DNA from: Capniomyces stellatus
Taxonomy: Eukaryota > Kickxellomycota > Harpellomycetes > Harpellales > Legeriomycetaceae
Reading direction: 5' to 3'
Assembly: GCA_001661515.1 (NCBI GenBank)
Contig: LUVW01000001.1
Coordinates: 1,491,786 to 1,555,785 of the forward strand
DNA length: 64,000 bases
Shown here piece by piece: positions 10,866 through 22,148 of the stretch. Position 1 is the first letter of the stretch. Each line of letters opens with the position of its first letter. The position numbers and the translations under genes were made by a program. Under the pieces are notes generated by a model. The model was not told the origin of the DNA. It ran no database searches and saw only the letters and a program-made list of their open reading frames with translations.

Positions 10866-13153
10866 CTAATGATTAAAAAGCTCCTTCCACAATTCTAGAG
10901 CGGTTGTATAAGAGCCAACAATTAGGCACAACAGTCCAGCTACAATAGCAACGCCGAACCCGAGGTAATCTGATTTGGTCATGTTGACACGGCCTTTATA
11001 CAATTTAATGTAATAGTATACAGGGAGCAGCTATAATATAAATGTATATGTGTTTGAGTGTAAAGTTTTAAATGCTGTAGCTTTGAATCAATTGAACTGT
11101 TTAAAAGTTTAGACTAAATATCGGTTATAATTCAAAATGCATATTTATCAACTTACGAAAATCAACACAGAGGAGCTAACTGAGCCTAGCAAGCTGACAA
11201 GTTTGTCAAAGAATGGCAAAACAATAACCAAAAACACGGCTATTGTAATAAGCGTGCTTCTAAGAAGCAGAGTGTGTTTTGCGCCCCATTGAGCGGCTCC
11301 GAAGCTTTTAGGATCAACAGCAGATTCAATCTAGAAAAGTAAAATCAAAAAGAATAAATAAAAGCAATTCATTGGTTAATCAGTCAGCCAAATTGTTTGT
11401 ACTTGTAAGCATAGTCCATTGTGCTTGTGCTTGAATAAATTCTTGTACCGTGGAGATCGTTCAAATACAAAGCTAGCTTTTATATTACCTCGGTAGCGAT
11501 TGACATGAGCAAAAGCGGTGCGGTCAAAAGAACGTGAGTAGTCATTAACAGGATTGCAATGGTGAGAGTTATGCTGGAATCAAAGCTCTGAGTAACTGGC
11601 GACAATACATTGTCTCCAAACACTGCATAGCCGGCAGCACCCATTGCAATATACAAGATCGCAACAACAATGTTGGCCAATGTCAAAATCTTGCCAAAAG
11701 ACTTGGGCGATTTCATTCCCTTTTCAATGTCTGGCCACAATATATTTCCTCCAAACGCGTAGCAAATCGATGACAGCGATACTGGGAGGCCAGAGTATCT
11801 GATCAGCGTTGTTTCTGGTGTGACAAATTCCGGGCTCAAGTACTTTAAAATGCTAAGAACCACTATTATCACTATAACTGCAACCGTTGTGAACGTCCCA
11901 TAGAAACTATTTACAATACCCATTTACAATTATTTACATGTCTATAGCCCCAACTACCAAGCTAAATAAATATATAACCAAACGGAAGGTATAGTCAAAT
12001 CAAAAAGTATGTCGGACTTAATTACCTCAACATTGGAGATTCGTGGATTTCTTTGAATGAAAGCAAGGGAATCAGCACTATAAATGCTGAAACCAAAATC
12101 CTACGTTTGCGTTTAATAATGAACAAATAAAAAGAAAAGGATAGGGTTAGCAATCGCAGTTACAAATATCAGTCTCCAGCGCTAATTTTTGTGACGTCTA
12201 AATAATCACAATTCACTCAATCGCTCTATTCTTTGCTATAAAAATATTGTAGATTCTTTACCATAGTGTTTTATGAGACACAGTCCCAAAGGTTGACATG
12301 GCAAATTCATTGATATTGATTGCTGCAAGAAGAATAAAAACCGCAGATGCTCCCAAAAGTGTGATAACCTTAAATATACGCACAGAATATTCCCCTTTGG
12401 TGCCATCAGTCTCGTATCCAATCTCAGACAGGTTTTCCAGTCTTCTACCACTACAATTATAGAACGAATAAAACACACAGTCGAATAAATATACTGGATA
12501 TGTGATGTACACTTATATACACGTATATATACCAACTAGCATTCACGATAAAGCAAACACAGACAAGTGTATACATACTCTGCTTGATAAAGACATTTTA
12601 CGGTCAGAATTCCAGTGTAGTTTGATAATATCGCTGCAAACACCATATATAATAGCCCCACCCAGCCGCCTTGCTTTAAAGAGTATGAAAGCTGAAGAAC
12701 ACCAGTTCCCAAGATAATCGTTCTATTAGTTGCGTTTAACAAAAAAAAAAATAGAAGGTCAGGAAAATTAAAAAAAAAACAGGATACTTGATTTTCGGCT
12801 ATAAAAAATGGCAAAAAATATTTGTGTAATTTAAATTTAAGTACAAATAAATAAAAGTACATGCACAAGTGTACGAACTTACAGTATCGAGGTGAAGGTG
12901 TCGAAATTTGAGGTCAAATGTGGAACATTTGATTCAACACTTTCATTTCCTGATCCTATTTATGCATTGTAAATCATTTAATTTAGCATTTAAATCCTGC
13001 TCACACTTTGATTCGGACTTGTTGTCAACAATACCAACATTTACTGGTTAATAGATATAAAAATGGTCGACGGCACCATTACTCACTCTCTATGGCTCCA
13101 TACGAATGTCCTCCGGGTGCCCCACTCGAAATTAAGGAGGCTTCTGAGCTCAT
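10866..13153 (-). CDS. AVT/SLC38-type amino acid transporter (AAAP family)
   Basis: Eight exons on the minus strand: 13153-13087, 12955-12883, 12722-12579, 12444-12262, 12100-12026, 11906-11489, 11330-11157 and 11030-10866. Phases agree throughout, giving 432 residues. The start MSSEASLISSGAPGG leads into SGNESVESN and then the first membrane helix FTSILTIILGTGVLQLSYSL. That helix is the AAAP-family opening, where an unwound G-x-G segment binds substrate. About ten further hydrophobic segments follow, including LSSICYAFGGNILWPDIEKG and GAAGYAVFGDNVLSP, which are typical of yeast vacuolar AVT proteins and SLC38 carriers. I infer proton- or sodium-coupled neutral amino acid transport at a vacuolar or plasma membrane. 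Substrate is not readable. The gene is convergent with the HIRIP3-like gene. Confidence 0.85.
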
Positions 13154-14209
13154 TATTGCGATTATCGTTGCCTTGGTTTAGTTTACTTTAATACTGCTGC
13201 AGGCTCTCTTTATAAAAGCAAGGCGTTACCGCGTGTGTTTTGTACTAAAGTGAAATGCAGTTTTTCTTTACTGCTTTTTTTTTTTTGTTAAACCCACCTG
13301 TTCTATTTATCAAATTTTTTTTTCTTCCAGAAAATTTGGTTTGTAACTTAAAACAATTTCAAACATTCATTTTACTCCTAGCATTTCGCATTGCCATTAG
13401 TTTTATAACAGGCCTAGATTGTGACTATCAAATTTTTCTTGCTATTATTTTCTTCTTCATCTTGACTTAATTACCCTTTTAAAATCTTCAAATCTTTGAA
13501 TGTTAGTGATGATAATGGTAGTGTTATTTTCTGTCTATTAATCGTGGCCAAAGGAACTTGGACACAAACGTTCAATTGTTTCAAATAAACGTAAAGCGTA
13601 AACAAAGCATTGACAAAGAAAAAAAAGTTCTTTAAAGATAACAGTGTTCAACAAACAATTAAATCAGCACCCACATATCTGCCTGTAAACAGCAACGCTA
13701 TAATCTCCTGTATATGCAGCTGAGTCGGCAGTTTTACGGATTTAGATCCGCTGCTTGTTTTTATGACTGCTATTACTGCTACTGGTACCATTAGTTTGTA
13801 AAACACTAGAGCATCACTTTGTATTAACATGCTTGTCTGGTATTAGACTGTCTACGCAGCTTTACCTGTTTGGTACAGACAGCTTAAAATCTGTCTGTGC
13901 GTTTTTCATACTAAACTAAGCGGGGTACTGGAAAAAAAAAGTACGCGATGTGGTATGGTGGAACGGGATAGTCTCACTATATTATTTTTTTTGCTTCCAT
14001 GGCAGCCACAACCATAATCACAGTAAGCGAGAGTAACTCTATGGACTCTTTGAAAAGGGTTGGAGGACATAATCCAATAGAGTTTACAAATGAACGTATA
14101 TAAAGCAATAAGATCATCTCGCTGAATTCAATGCCAGGTCGGTTTTGGGCGTTGTTTTTGTAGGTTAAACCAATGGGAACTCGGAAGCAAAGCTTGTTGA
14201 TTTACCAAG
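13154..14209. other. Intergenic between AVT (minus) and antizyme (plus), upstream part
   Basis: Mixed-composition spacer. An open frame at 13255-13470 is T-rich and codes a Phe/Leu/Ile-only peptide, so it is not credible. Nothing recognised at 13650-13920 despite slightly higher GC. Confidence 0.5.
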
Positions 14210-14219
14210 TATAAAAAGG
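14210..14219 (+). promoter_or_regulatory. Possible TATA box of the antizyme transcript
   Basis: TATAAAAAGG sits at the point where the plus strand turns strongly purine-rich and stays so for 1.85 kb up to the antizyme ATG. That makes it a candidate core promoter for a very long leader or a leader intron. The link is inference from position and composition only. Confidence 0.25.
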
Positions 14220-16096
14220 GGGAAGACTCGGAGGGCTAATTGAGATTTGTAGATTTATAGATTTATAGATTTGGCAAAACAAAGCTTGATTCGGGGATTT
14301 GGCTTGTACTATTATAATTTAAATAATCCAAGTTGGATGAAATGGAGGGGAATGTAAACAAAATGAATGCAAGTAAAAATGGGCCCACTCAATAAGTCGA
14401 TTTGGTTAATATTGGCTGGACATGTGACCAAACACAATTTGGAATAATAGTAGGGATTAATAAAAACTCGATGAATAAAAAAGCACCGAAGAATGCCGTT
14501 TAAAAGCAAATACAACTTTAGACTGCCTTGTCAAAATAGCAAAGGGATAAAATAACAACAATACAACAAAAAGACGAAAGGATGGAAGGGTGAAGGTTAA
14601 AAGGTGGGTAAGAGAGGGTTGATAGGGTCAGAAGGTGGTGATTGTGAGGAACTTCAGGGTTTGGTTTGAATAGCCGATTGACGTTTTATGCGTACCACTT
14701 GCTAGTGATATATTTTTTAACAAAGTAGCGGTTAGAATTGCATGGCTTGAGAAATCGAGTTGTAAATAGGTTCAAGTGTAAATAGGGTTTGGTATTGGTA
14801 TGGTGGGGCCATTTGTGTATTCTTATGATCTGAAACATGACCGAGATGCATACATATACAGGATTTATCTTTATTGCTTTCAATGACACCAAGCTGTGTT
14901 TAAACATTTGAAGGTTATGTATCTACCCCAAAAAAAAAAAAGAGGCACTTTAAAGTTTGCAAAAGTAGCTTGGATGTACAGCAATAGGGTTTAAGTCAAC
15001 AAAGAGGAGCGTTCAAAAAAAAAGCGCTTACACAGTAGATGGACAAAATAGGAAATAACAATGGAGTTGGGGAGAGAGGGTAAAGATGTGGTCAAATAAA
15101 ATGTATTGTTTAGGTTAGTGAACTGAGCCAATGGCATTTAAAAAAGCCAATAGCACTGAGAGTCAAGGTGACTAATAGGGCGAAATTTGGATGGGAAAGA
15201 GGGAAATAATGAATAAAGGGATAAAATAGAAAAGTTGGAAAAAAAGAAATAAAAAGTGGATGACCACATAAAGTCAAATCAGTTGGAACGAAACAAGTTG
15301 AAACGTGAGGCGAAACAAGGATTAGATAAGTCAATAATGCTCTTGTTTGATAAAAAAAAAAAAGGATTTTACAGAAAGTGTAAATAATGTTGATGTGTGA
15401 TTACAAAAAGGAAAAAAGAACAATGACAAACAAAAATGCCAATTATATTAATAATTGACGATGGTAAAACTAGGCTCTGAATAGTTGGTTTAAAAAAGTC
15501 CAATAGTTAAAGGATATTGGAGTAATATTAAAAAGAAAAATAACCAATGGAAAGGTAGAGCAAAACAAAAGTAGCTGAAAACCAAGATAAATAATTCAAG
15601 GATTGTATTGGTCCACAGGTCAGTTTAAAATAAAATGGTGAACAAGCTTGATTAATAGGGCTAAACTTATAATGTAATGAGAAAAAGCAAGCATGGTTTG
15701 CAAATTAGAGCAGAAATGTAAGGTGAAAGTAAAAAGTAAAGCTAAAAAAGCAAAAATGGAAAAAAAAGTATATAAAACCAACACAAAAAGTATAACCTTT
15801 TAAAACTCGCAACTTCAAAAGAAAAAAAAACGAAACAGGGAACTTAAAAATAGTAATTAAATAATAAACCAATAATTAAACACAGCCGAGTTATCCTTAA
15901 CATATTTAATAAAAGAAAAAAAATAGCAAAGTAAAGAGAAAGTACATCAAGAAGATTTAAAAAGGTCAAACAAACCAAGAAAGATCGAGCTTTATAAGAA
16001 AAGAGAAAAAAAGAAAAAGAAAACCCCTGAACATTGTATAAACATCAAATATCACAAAGATCCAAAAACCACAGATAAAAAAAGAAGATTAAAAAA
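14220..16096 (+). other. Purine-rich leader region upstream of antizyme
   Basis: Almost 1.9 kb where A and G dominate the plus strand and T runs are scarce, ending in A-rich sequence right before the antizyme ATG. Minus-strand open frames here are pyrimidine-driven artefacts. The same strand bias precedes the importin-beta and CAP-H genes, so I read it as transcribed 5' leader. Whether it is spliced is unknown. Confidence 0.4.
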
Positions 16097-16997
16097 ATGC
16101 TTTTCGGATTATCAAACGAGACAAACTGTGTTGATCATACTCCAACTAATGATGATGATAGTAGTACGGGAAAGTATAATGGGGAAATGATACAAATGAA
16201 AGACTTCTCAATGAAAGGCCTTATGAAAATGGAGGCTGGGGGATTAGAGGAGTACATAGAGACGGACTATGAGGACACATCGTCTGATGACATGTCGCAG
16301 GATAACTTTGACTGCTACCCAGCAGAATGCACAGTGGAAAGGGCGTGGAATAGTCCTAAGGAGAAATACTATTTCACGACGGGTAAGAAGTACGGGTGGT
16401 GCTCCTGATGAGCCTATAATGGAAGAAGATCAGAAAGGGTTTTGCAGGAACGAGGAGTATGTGGGAGGTGGAGTGGGGCAGAGCTTGGGGAGGTATCACG
16501 CGAGCAGGCACACAGACTACAGCGAGAGGTACGAGGCTGGGGCCAGAGCCGATGCTGAGGCAGAGAGGCATGATAAAGTGCTAGAATTTGCAAATAGGCA
16601 GTGTCAGTATATATTCCCTGCAGGGGTGTTGGGCCGCAGCACCAGCTATGATCGGAAAAAGACGGGTGCTGTTGATGCAAGCGTTGCGTTAAACGTTTTG
16701 AATTTCAGAAACAGTTGGCATGGGTTTGTGGTGGACACGACGCTGTTTATGGTGGTTGACGAATTGCTTGATTGCAGCGACGAGGACTTCAACTTTGCCG
16801 TTCTGAGCCTGATTGAGTTTGCAGAGTTTGTTTTAAAGTGCGAAAGCTTGGTTGTTGTTGTTGCTAAAACCAGCAGCAAGTGTAACACTGTGCCTAGCCT
16901 GGCCAAGGCTTTCAGGTATGCTGGATTTGAAGTTGTTTCTCGCAAGGCTTACACGTTTTCTCCAGATTACTTTTTGTTGGGGTATAGCATTGTATAG
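16097..16997 (+). CDS. Ornithine decarboxylase antizyme, +1 programmed frameshift
   Basis: Two overlapping frames form one gene. ORF1 runs from ATG 16097 to TCC at 16403-16405, 103 residues, and meets TGA at 16406. Skipping one base continues from GAT at 16407 to the stop at 16995-16997, adding 196 residues (299 in total). The junction TGG TGC TCC TGA T is the antizyme shift site known from vertebrates. The ORF2 C-terminus fits the antizyme fold: SWHGFVVDTTLFMVVDELL, then LSLIEFAEFVL, then a stretch ending AFRYAGFEVVSR and FSPDYFLLGYSIV. Antizyme binds ornithine decarboxylase, sends it to the proteasome and blocks polyamine uptake; rising polyamine stimulates the frameshift (known). ORF2 is longer than usual because of a low-complexity 60-residue N-terminal segment. 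The gene lies 0.8 kb upstream of methionine synthase. Confidence 0.92.
16403..16408 (+). promoter_or_regulatory. +1 ribosomal frameshift site TCC TGA
   Basis: The slow UGA stop in the A site after UCC in the P site, with U following the stop (UGA-U). The upstream codons UGG UGC are also the vertebrate ones. After the shift the frame reads GAT GAG CCT and stays open for 196 codons. I do not see an obvious 3' pseudoknot by eye. Confidence 0.93.
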
Positions 16998-17798
16998 CAA
17001 CCGCTGTAAACCCAATGTGTTTTTTTAATATCAATTATATTGTTTTATTTTGATTGGTACTAGTTTCTTTATTTTATATATTTTTTTAACCCGTTTTTAT
17101 TACACCTTTGATTATTAATTTTATCATTTATATTTGGTTTTAATTTTACTTGATACTTTATTAATTGCTAAATAAACAAAGGCATATTGTTTCAGAAAAC
17201 CCATCCAGACTTGACCAACCGTTCTTTTATTACTTTTTTCAAGCCTTTCTAATAAAGAAGTGTGTTTTTCTAAATATTATTTACACGCTCTCGCTGGGTT
17301 TAAGCAAAACCTCTTTGTTAATCTTTTGCTTTTGGTTGATCAAAAAGTGAGCTGCGTATTTAAAATTAATTCTATAATCTTAGATATGATTATAGAATAT
17401 CCCAGCATTAACGATTTCTGATTCGATGGTAATTTTTTTTTTTTAAAGTGAGGAAACGAGATTGTAGGTTTTTAGCAATGAAATCGCAATGCAAAATTCA
17501 CTACTAGTAAAAAATAAAAAAGTTGATGAGTAAATAAAGTTTTTCGTTTTTTTAGTTGAAATATAAATAGATAAGTAGGCTCGAGCTTTTTATCTCTAAA
17601 TTTCATACCCAGCTTTACAAGGTTTTATTTATTTTTAAAAAAAAGAAATAATAGGAAATCTGGTAAAAGTTAGTTCTAGTGCAGTCAATAGTTGATATTT
17701 GATTTTGAAGACTTGCAAATTATTCCAATATCTCAAGCGAGAACAAATAAAGATAAGCATTAAACCAATCAAAAAAAAACAGACAGGAATCCATCGAA
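16998..17798. other. Intergenic between antizyme and methionine synthase
   Basis: About 800 bp of AT-rich sequence with the antizyme 3' end and the MetH promoter. It holds a perfect inverted repeat (listed separately). No cobalamin-riboswitch-like block is seen, nor expected in a fungus. Confidence 0.6.
17369..17398. repeat. Perfect 11-bp inverted repeat, 8-nt loop
   Basis: ATTCTATAATC, eight bases, then its exact reverse complement GATTATAGAAT, about 400 bp upstream of the methionine synthase ATG. It could be a hairpin or a dimeric protein-binding site. In AT-rich DNA a chance origin remains possible. Confidence 0.75.
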
Positions 17799-20700
17799 AT
17801 GAGCCAAGCCAGAGAGGAAATGATAGCTCAAAGAGCCAAGGTGACGAACTATATCGAGGAGGAATTGAAAAAGAGAATCATGTTTATTGATGGAGCTATG
17901 GGAACACAGATTCAAAACCTAAAATTGTCAGAGGAGGATTTCAGGGGCGAGAGATTTAAAGATCACAGCAAAAGTTTAAAAGGAAACAACGACATGTTGG
18001 TGCTGACTAAACCGGATGATATTACGCAGATCCACATAAACTACCTGGAGGCAGGGTCGGATTTTGTAGAGACCAACACGTTCTCGTCAACCTCGATTGC
18101 GCAGCTTGACTATGGACTTGAGGATTTGGCGTATGAATTGAACAAGGTTGCGGCAATGGTGGCAAAAAGAGCGTGTGAAAAGGTTACGCAGCAAACGCCT
18201 GACAGGCCAAGATTTGTTCTTGGGGCAATAGGGCCAACAAACAGAACGTTGTCAATCTCACCAAGCGTTGAGCAGCCTAGTTTTCGCAACATAACCTTTG
18301 ATGAGCTGGCTAAGGCGTACAAGGAGCAAGCCATGGGTTTGTTGGATGGAGGATCAGATGTGTTGTTGGTTGAGACGATTTTTGACACACTGAATGCAAA
18401 AGCGGCGATTTATGCTATTGAAGAGGTGTTTGAGGAGTTTGGATACCGGGTTCCAGTGATTATATCAGGAACAATTGTTGATAAGAGTGGGCGCACATTG
18501 TCGGGACAGACAGGGGAGGCGTTTGTGTCATCTGTTGAACACGCAGAGCCATTGGCAGTTGGGTTGAATTGTGCTTTGGGAGCGCCTCAGATGAAGCCGT
18601 TTATGGCAAACATCTCCAAGTCGACAGCAAGGTACACGGTTTGCTATCCAAACGCAGGGCTTCCAAACTCGTTTGGAGAGTACGACGAAAGCCCGGAGAC
18701 CATGGCGTCACACATGAAGGTGTTTGCGCAAGAGGGGCTTTTGAATATAGTTGGAGGATGCTGTGGTACATCGCCAGCACACATAAAGGCGATTTACGAG
18801 GCTATTAAGGATTACAAGCCAAGGGTGTTGCCAAAAGATGTCAGATTTGAAAAGCTGATTTTGAGTGGATTGGAAGTGTTTAGCTACACACCAGAGTCCA
18901 ACTTTATTAACATTGGAGAGAGATGCAATGTTGCGGGGTCAAGAAAGTTTGCAAGACATGTTTTGAATGGCGAGTATGAGGAGGCACTTGCTATAGCTAG
19001 ACTTCAAGTAGAAAACGGGGCAATTATTATTGATATCAATATGGATGAGGGTATGCTTGACGGAGCAGCGGCAATGACAACGTTTTTGAACCTGATTGCA
19101 ACGGAGCCAGACGTGTCAAAGGTGCCGATAATGATTGACTCGTCAAACTTTGAGGTGGTATTGGCGGGACTTAAATGCGTGCAAGGCAAGTGTATCGTAA
19201 ACAGTATTAGTTTGAAGGAGGGAGAGGCGGACTTTTTGAAGAAGGCGAGACAGATTAAGCGTTTTGGAGCAGCAATGGTGGTGATGGCGTTTGATGAGGA
19301 GGGTCAGGCAGTTGATTGCGAGAGAAAGTTTGAGATATGCAAGCGGTCATATGACCTGCTGGTCAACAAGGTTGGAGTCAACCCACAAGAAATCGTGTTT
19401 GATCCAAACATTTTGACGATATGTACCGGAATGGAGGAGCACAACAACTACGCGGTGGAGTTTATCGAGGCGATCAAAAGAATCAAGGCAGAGTTGCCAG
19501 GCGCAAAAATAAGTGGGGGAGTTTCGAATCTGTCGTTTTCGTTTAGAGGAAAGGAGAGGATCAGACAGGCAATGCACAGTGTGTTTTTGTACCACGCGAT
19601 TAAAGCAGGGATGGACATGGGCATAGTGAATGCAGGAAATCTGGTGCTGTATGACGAGATTCCAAAAGATCTGCTGCAGATCTGCGAGGATGCGATCTGG
19701 AACAGAAACAGCCAGTCGACAGAGCTGCTGCTGGAGTATGCACAAAGGACAGAGGACTCAGGCAAGGCCAAAGTAGAAGACGAGGCGTGGAGAAGCGGAA
19801 CTGTGACGGAAAGACTGGTACATGCATTGGTTAAGGGAATAACAAAGTACGTTGTTGAGGACACCGAGGAGGCTCGACTTGACACTGTCAGCTTCCCCAA
19901 GCCACTGAACATTATTGAGGGGCCATTGATGAAGGGAATGAGTGTGGTTGGGGATCTGTTTGGGTCAGGAAAGATGTTTTTGCCGCAAGTGATCAAGTCG
20001 GCCAGAGTAATGAAGAGCGCGGTAGCACACCTGGTGCCGTTTATGGAGGTTGAAAGACTGCAGGGACTTGCAGATGCCAAGCTGAGGCTGGAGAGTTCTG
20101 GTGAGTATGTGGAGGAGGTTGTTGATGAGGGCGAGGATTACTCGATGTACAGCGGAACAGTTGTTCTTGCAACGGTTAAGGGAGACGTACACGATATTGG
20201 AAAGAACATTGTTGGTGTGGTTTTGGGGTGCAACAACTACAGAGTTGTTGATTTGGGGGTGATGACGCCAACCGAGAAGATTGTTGAAGCATGTATCAAG
20301 GAAAAGGCATCTGTATTGGGGCTGTCAGGGCTGATTACGCCATCGCTGGACGAGATGATTTATGTTGCTGAACGAATGCAGGCGGCAGGACTCAAAATCC
20401 CTATAATGATAGGAGGAGCAACCACGTCAAAAACACACACCGCAGTCAAAATAGACCCAAAGTACAACGGGACTGTTGTGCACGTGTTGGACGCGTCCAG
20501 AAGCGTGGTTACCGTATCAAGTCTTATTGACCCCGAGATGTGCAAGGAGTTTGAGGCCGATTTGAAGGAGGAGTATGCCGAGGTTAGAGAGGACCATTAC
20601 GATGGGCTGAAAAACATAAAGTACATGCCAATTGAGGAGGCAAGATCGCGTAAGTTCAACATTGACTGGAGCGTTCCAGAAAACAAACCTAAAGTGCCAA

Positions 20701-21629
20701 AGCTTGTGGGAACCAAGGTGATTACCGACTATAATCTGGAGGACCTGATGCCATTTATTGACTGGAACCCATTCTTCCAGCTATGGCAGCTGAGAGGCAA
20801 GTACCCAAACAGAGGGTACCCTAAGCTGTTTAACGACAGTGAAATAGGAAGCGAGGCCGTCAAGTTGTTTGACGATGCACAGGCAATGCTGAAGCTGATA
20901 TTTGCCAACAAGGACGTGTTTGGATCCGTTGTTGTTGGGATTTACCCTGCCAACTCGGACGGCGACGATATTGTTGTCTACGAAGACGAGTCACGCACAA
21001 CCATCAAGCAGCGGTTCCTCGGAATTAGACAGCAGGAAGAAAGAAACAAGTCAGAGTCTGATCCGTACATGTGCATCTCCGACTTTATAGCCCCAGCTGG
21101 ACTTGGCATTGCCGACTATATCGGAACTCTGGCTGTGTCTGCTGGGTGTGGAATAGAGAAGATGTCGCTTGACTACAAGTCGAAAAACGACGATTATAGC
21201 TCCATTCTTGTCAAGGCTCTTGCCGACAGACTGGCCGAAGCTCTTGCCGAAAAGATCCATTTGGACATCCGCCGCGAGTACTGGGCCTATGATCCAACCG
21301 AGTCGCTGTCTGCCGCCCAGCTACACTCTATCAAATACGCTGGAATCAGACCCGCTCCAGGATACCCATCACAGCCCGACCACTCTGAAATGGCCAAACT
21401 TTGGGATCTGTCAATGGTTTCCCAGTCAACCGAAATCTCCCTAACCGAGTCATACATGATGAACCCACCAGCTAGTGTGTCTGCCCTTGTCTTTTCTCAC
21501 CACCTATCCAGCTACTTTGCTACCGGAAAAATCCAAAAGGATCAAGTCGAAAGCTATGCTTCTCGCTCAAACAACTCGATCCAAACTGTCGAAAAGAACT
21601 TGCGCCCCATCTTGGCATACGACCTTTAA
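17799..21629 (+). CDS. metH: Cobalamin-dependent methionine synthase
   Basis: A single 1276-residue frame without introns, the usual length for MetH/MTR. It transfers methyl from methyltetrahydrofolate to homocysteine through cobalamin. Domains in order: homocysteine domain (residues 1-345) with zinc ligands Cys258 in GLNC and Cys321/Cys322 in GGCCGT; pterin domain (about 360-630, [14 protein letters not shown] and [15 protein letters not shown]); four-helix cap (about 670-760, [20 protein letters not shown]); cobalamin domain with GDVHDIGKN, lower axial ligand His798; and reactivation domain (about 940-1276) with the AdoMet-binding [11 protein letters not shown]. All key residues are intact, so the enzyme should be functional and would need B12 from the surroundings. 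Most Dikarya use only the cobalamin-independent enzyme. The ATG at 17799 gives the N-terminus MSQAREEM. Codon third positions shift from G/A-rich to C-rich near 20.8 kb. Confidence 0.97.
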   Translation: MSQAREEMIAQRAKVTNYIEEELKKRIMFIDGAMGTQIQNLKLSEEDFRGERFKDHSKSLKGNNDMLVLTKPDDITQIHINYLEAGSDFVETNTFSSTSIAQLDYGLEDLAYELNKVAAMVAKRACEKVTQQTPDRPRFVLGAIGPTNRTLSISPSVEQPSFRNITFDELAKAYKEQAMGLLDGGSDVLLVETIFDTLNAKAAIYAIEEVFEEFGYRVPVIISGTIVDKSGRTLSGQTGEAFVSSVEHAEPLAVGLNCALGAPQMKPFMANISKSTARYTVCYPNAGLPNSFGEYDESPETMASHMKVFAQEGLLNIVGGCCGTSPAHIKAIYEAIKDYKPRVLPKDVRFEKLILSGLEVFSYTPESNFINIGERCNVAGSRKFARHVLNGEYEEALAIARLQVENGAIIIDINMDEGMLDGAAAMTTFLNLIATEPDVSKVPIMIDSSNFEVVLAGLKCVQGKCIVNSISLKEGEADFLKKARQIKRFGAAMVVMAFDEEGQAVDCERKFEICKRSYDLLVNKVGVNPQEIVFDPNILTICTGMEEHNNYAVEFIEAIKRIKAELPGAKISGGVSNLSFSFRGKERIRQAMHSVFLYHAIKAGMDMGIVNAGNLVLYDEIPKDLLQICEDAIWNRNSQSTELLLEYAQRTEDSGKAKVEDEAWRSGTVTERLVHALVKGITKYVVEDTEEARLDTVSFPKPLNIIEGPLMKGMSVVGDLFGSGKMFLPQVIKSARVMKSAVAHLVPFMEVERLQGLADAKLRLESSGEYVEEVVDEGEDYSMYSGTVVLATVKGDVHDIGKNIVGVVLGCNNYRVVDLGVMTPTEKIVEACIKEKASVLGLSGLITPSLDEMIYVAERMQAAGLKIPIMIGGATTSKTHTAVKIDPKYNGTVVHVLDASRSVVTVSSLIDPEMCKEFEADLKEEYAEVREDHYDGLKNIKYMPIEEARSRKFNIDWSVPENKPKVPKLVGTKVITDYNLEDLMPFIDWNPFFQLWQLRGKYPNRGYPKLFNDSEIGSEAVKLFDDAQAMLKLIFANKDVFGSVVVGIYPANSDGDDIVVYEDESRTTIKQRFLGIRQQEERNKSESDPYMCISDFIAPAGLGIADYIGTLAVSAGCGIEKMSLDYKSKNDDYSSILVKALADRLAEALAEKIHLDIRREYWAYDPTESLSAAQLHSIKYAGIRPAPGYPSQPDHSEMAKLWDLSMVSQSTEISLTESYMMNPPASVSALVFSHHLSSYFATGKIQKDQVESYASRSNNSIQTVEKNLRPILAYDL

Positions 21630-21670
21630 TCGTCAATATCTTTTTCTCTATCTTTTCTTTTTCCATTTTT

Positions 21671-21712
21671 CTTTTTTCTTTTTTCTTTTTTCTTTTTTCT
21701 TTTTTCTTTTTT
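21671..21712 (+). repeat. Heptanucleotide microsatellite (CTTTTTT)x6
   Basis: Six perfect 7-nt units about 42 bp past the MetH stop, in a T-rich 3' UTR-like tract. Confidence 0.9.
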
Positions 21713-22070
21713 CTTTTCGCTTTTCGCTTTTTTTCTTTTTACATTGGCTGTTTCTTTTATTTAACTAGCCTTTTATCTCAAAATTTTATCCTATACCAAG
21801 CTTTCGAACCTTGGTCGAATTTCAAGAACACTATCCAAATAAACAACCCTATTCAAATCAATTGTGGTTGTTGCCCATTTGTTCTTTTTTTTTTTTTTTG
21901 CCAGCCTTATGCGTTTATTTGGATGGGTGAAGAAGATGCTGGACTTATATATGCATTGATAACTGAGGCGTCTCCTATGTTCATTCATGCTTTATTTATA
22001 AGTGCACTGGTTTACTCTGTAATATTTTCTTTGTTTAGACCATTATTTTTTAAATTTTGTGGCTTCCATC
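21713..22070. other. 3' flank of metH, upstream of tRNA-Gln
   Basis: About 360 bp of T-rich sequence with a long T run at about 21885-21899. An open frame at 21923-22180 runs straight through the tRNA gene and is not coding. Confidence 0.55.
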
Positions 22071-22141
22071 GGTCCTATGGTCTAACGGTCATGACATTGG
22101 ACTTTGAATCCAGTAGCCCGAGTTCGACTCTCGGTAGGACC
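22071..22141 (+). tRNA. tRNA-Gln (anticodon TTG)
   Basis: The cloverleaf folds completely: acceptor GGTCCTA with TAGGACC; D-arm GTC/GAC around TAACGGTCAT; anticodon stem TTGGA with TCCAG around loop CTTTGAA, which places TTG at positions 34-36; T-arm CCGAG with CTCGG around TTCGACT. Anticodon UUG reads CAA glutamine codons. No intron and no encoded CCA, as expected for a eukaryotic nuclear tRNA. Confidence 0.96.
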
Positions 22142-22148
22142 TTTTTTT
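22142..22148 (+). terminator. Pol III oligo-T terminator
   Basis: Seven T residues directly follow the last acceptor base of tRNA-Gln. Confidence 0.85.

Noticed and set aside
13255..13470. 71-residue frame rich in Phe/Leu
   Set aside because: T-homopolymer translation, no start context, no homology.
14312..15334. Several minus-strand frames in the antizyme leader
   Set aside because: Pyrimidine-rich antisense of the purine leader; no domain or splice logic.
17001..17798. Cobalamin riboswitch upstream of metH
   Set aside because: No B12-box-like sequence, and such riboswitches are bacterial.
19347..20192. Minus-strand frames of up to 210 residues within metH
   Set aside because: Opposite-strand shadows of a well-conserved enzyme.
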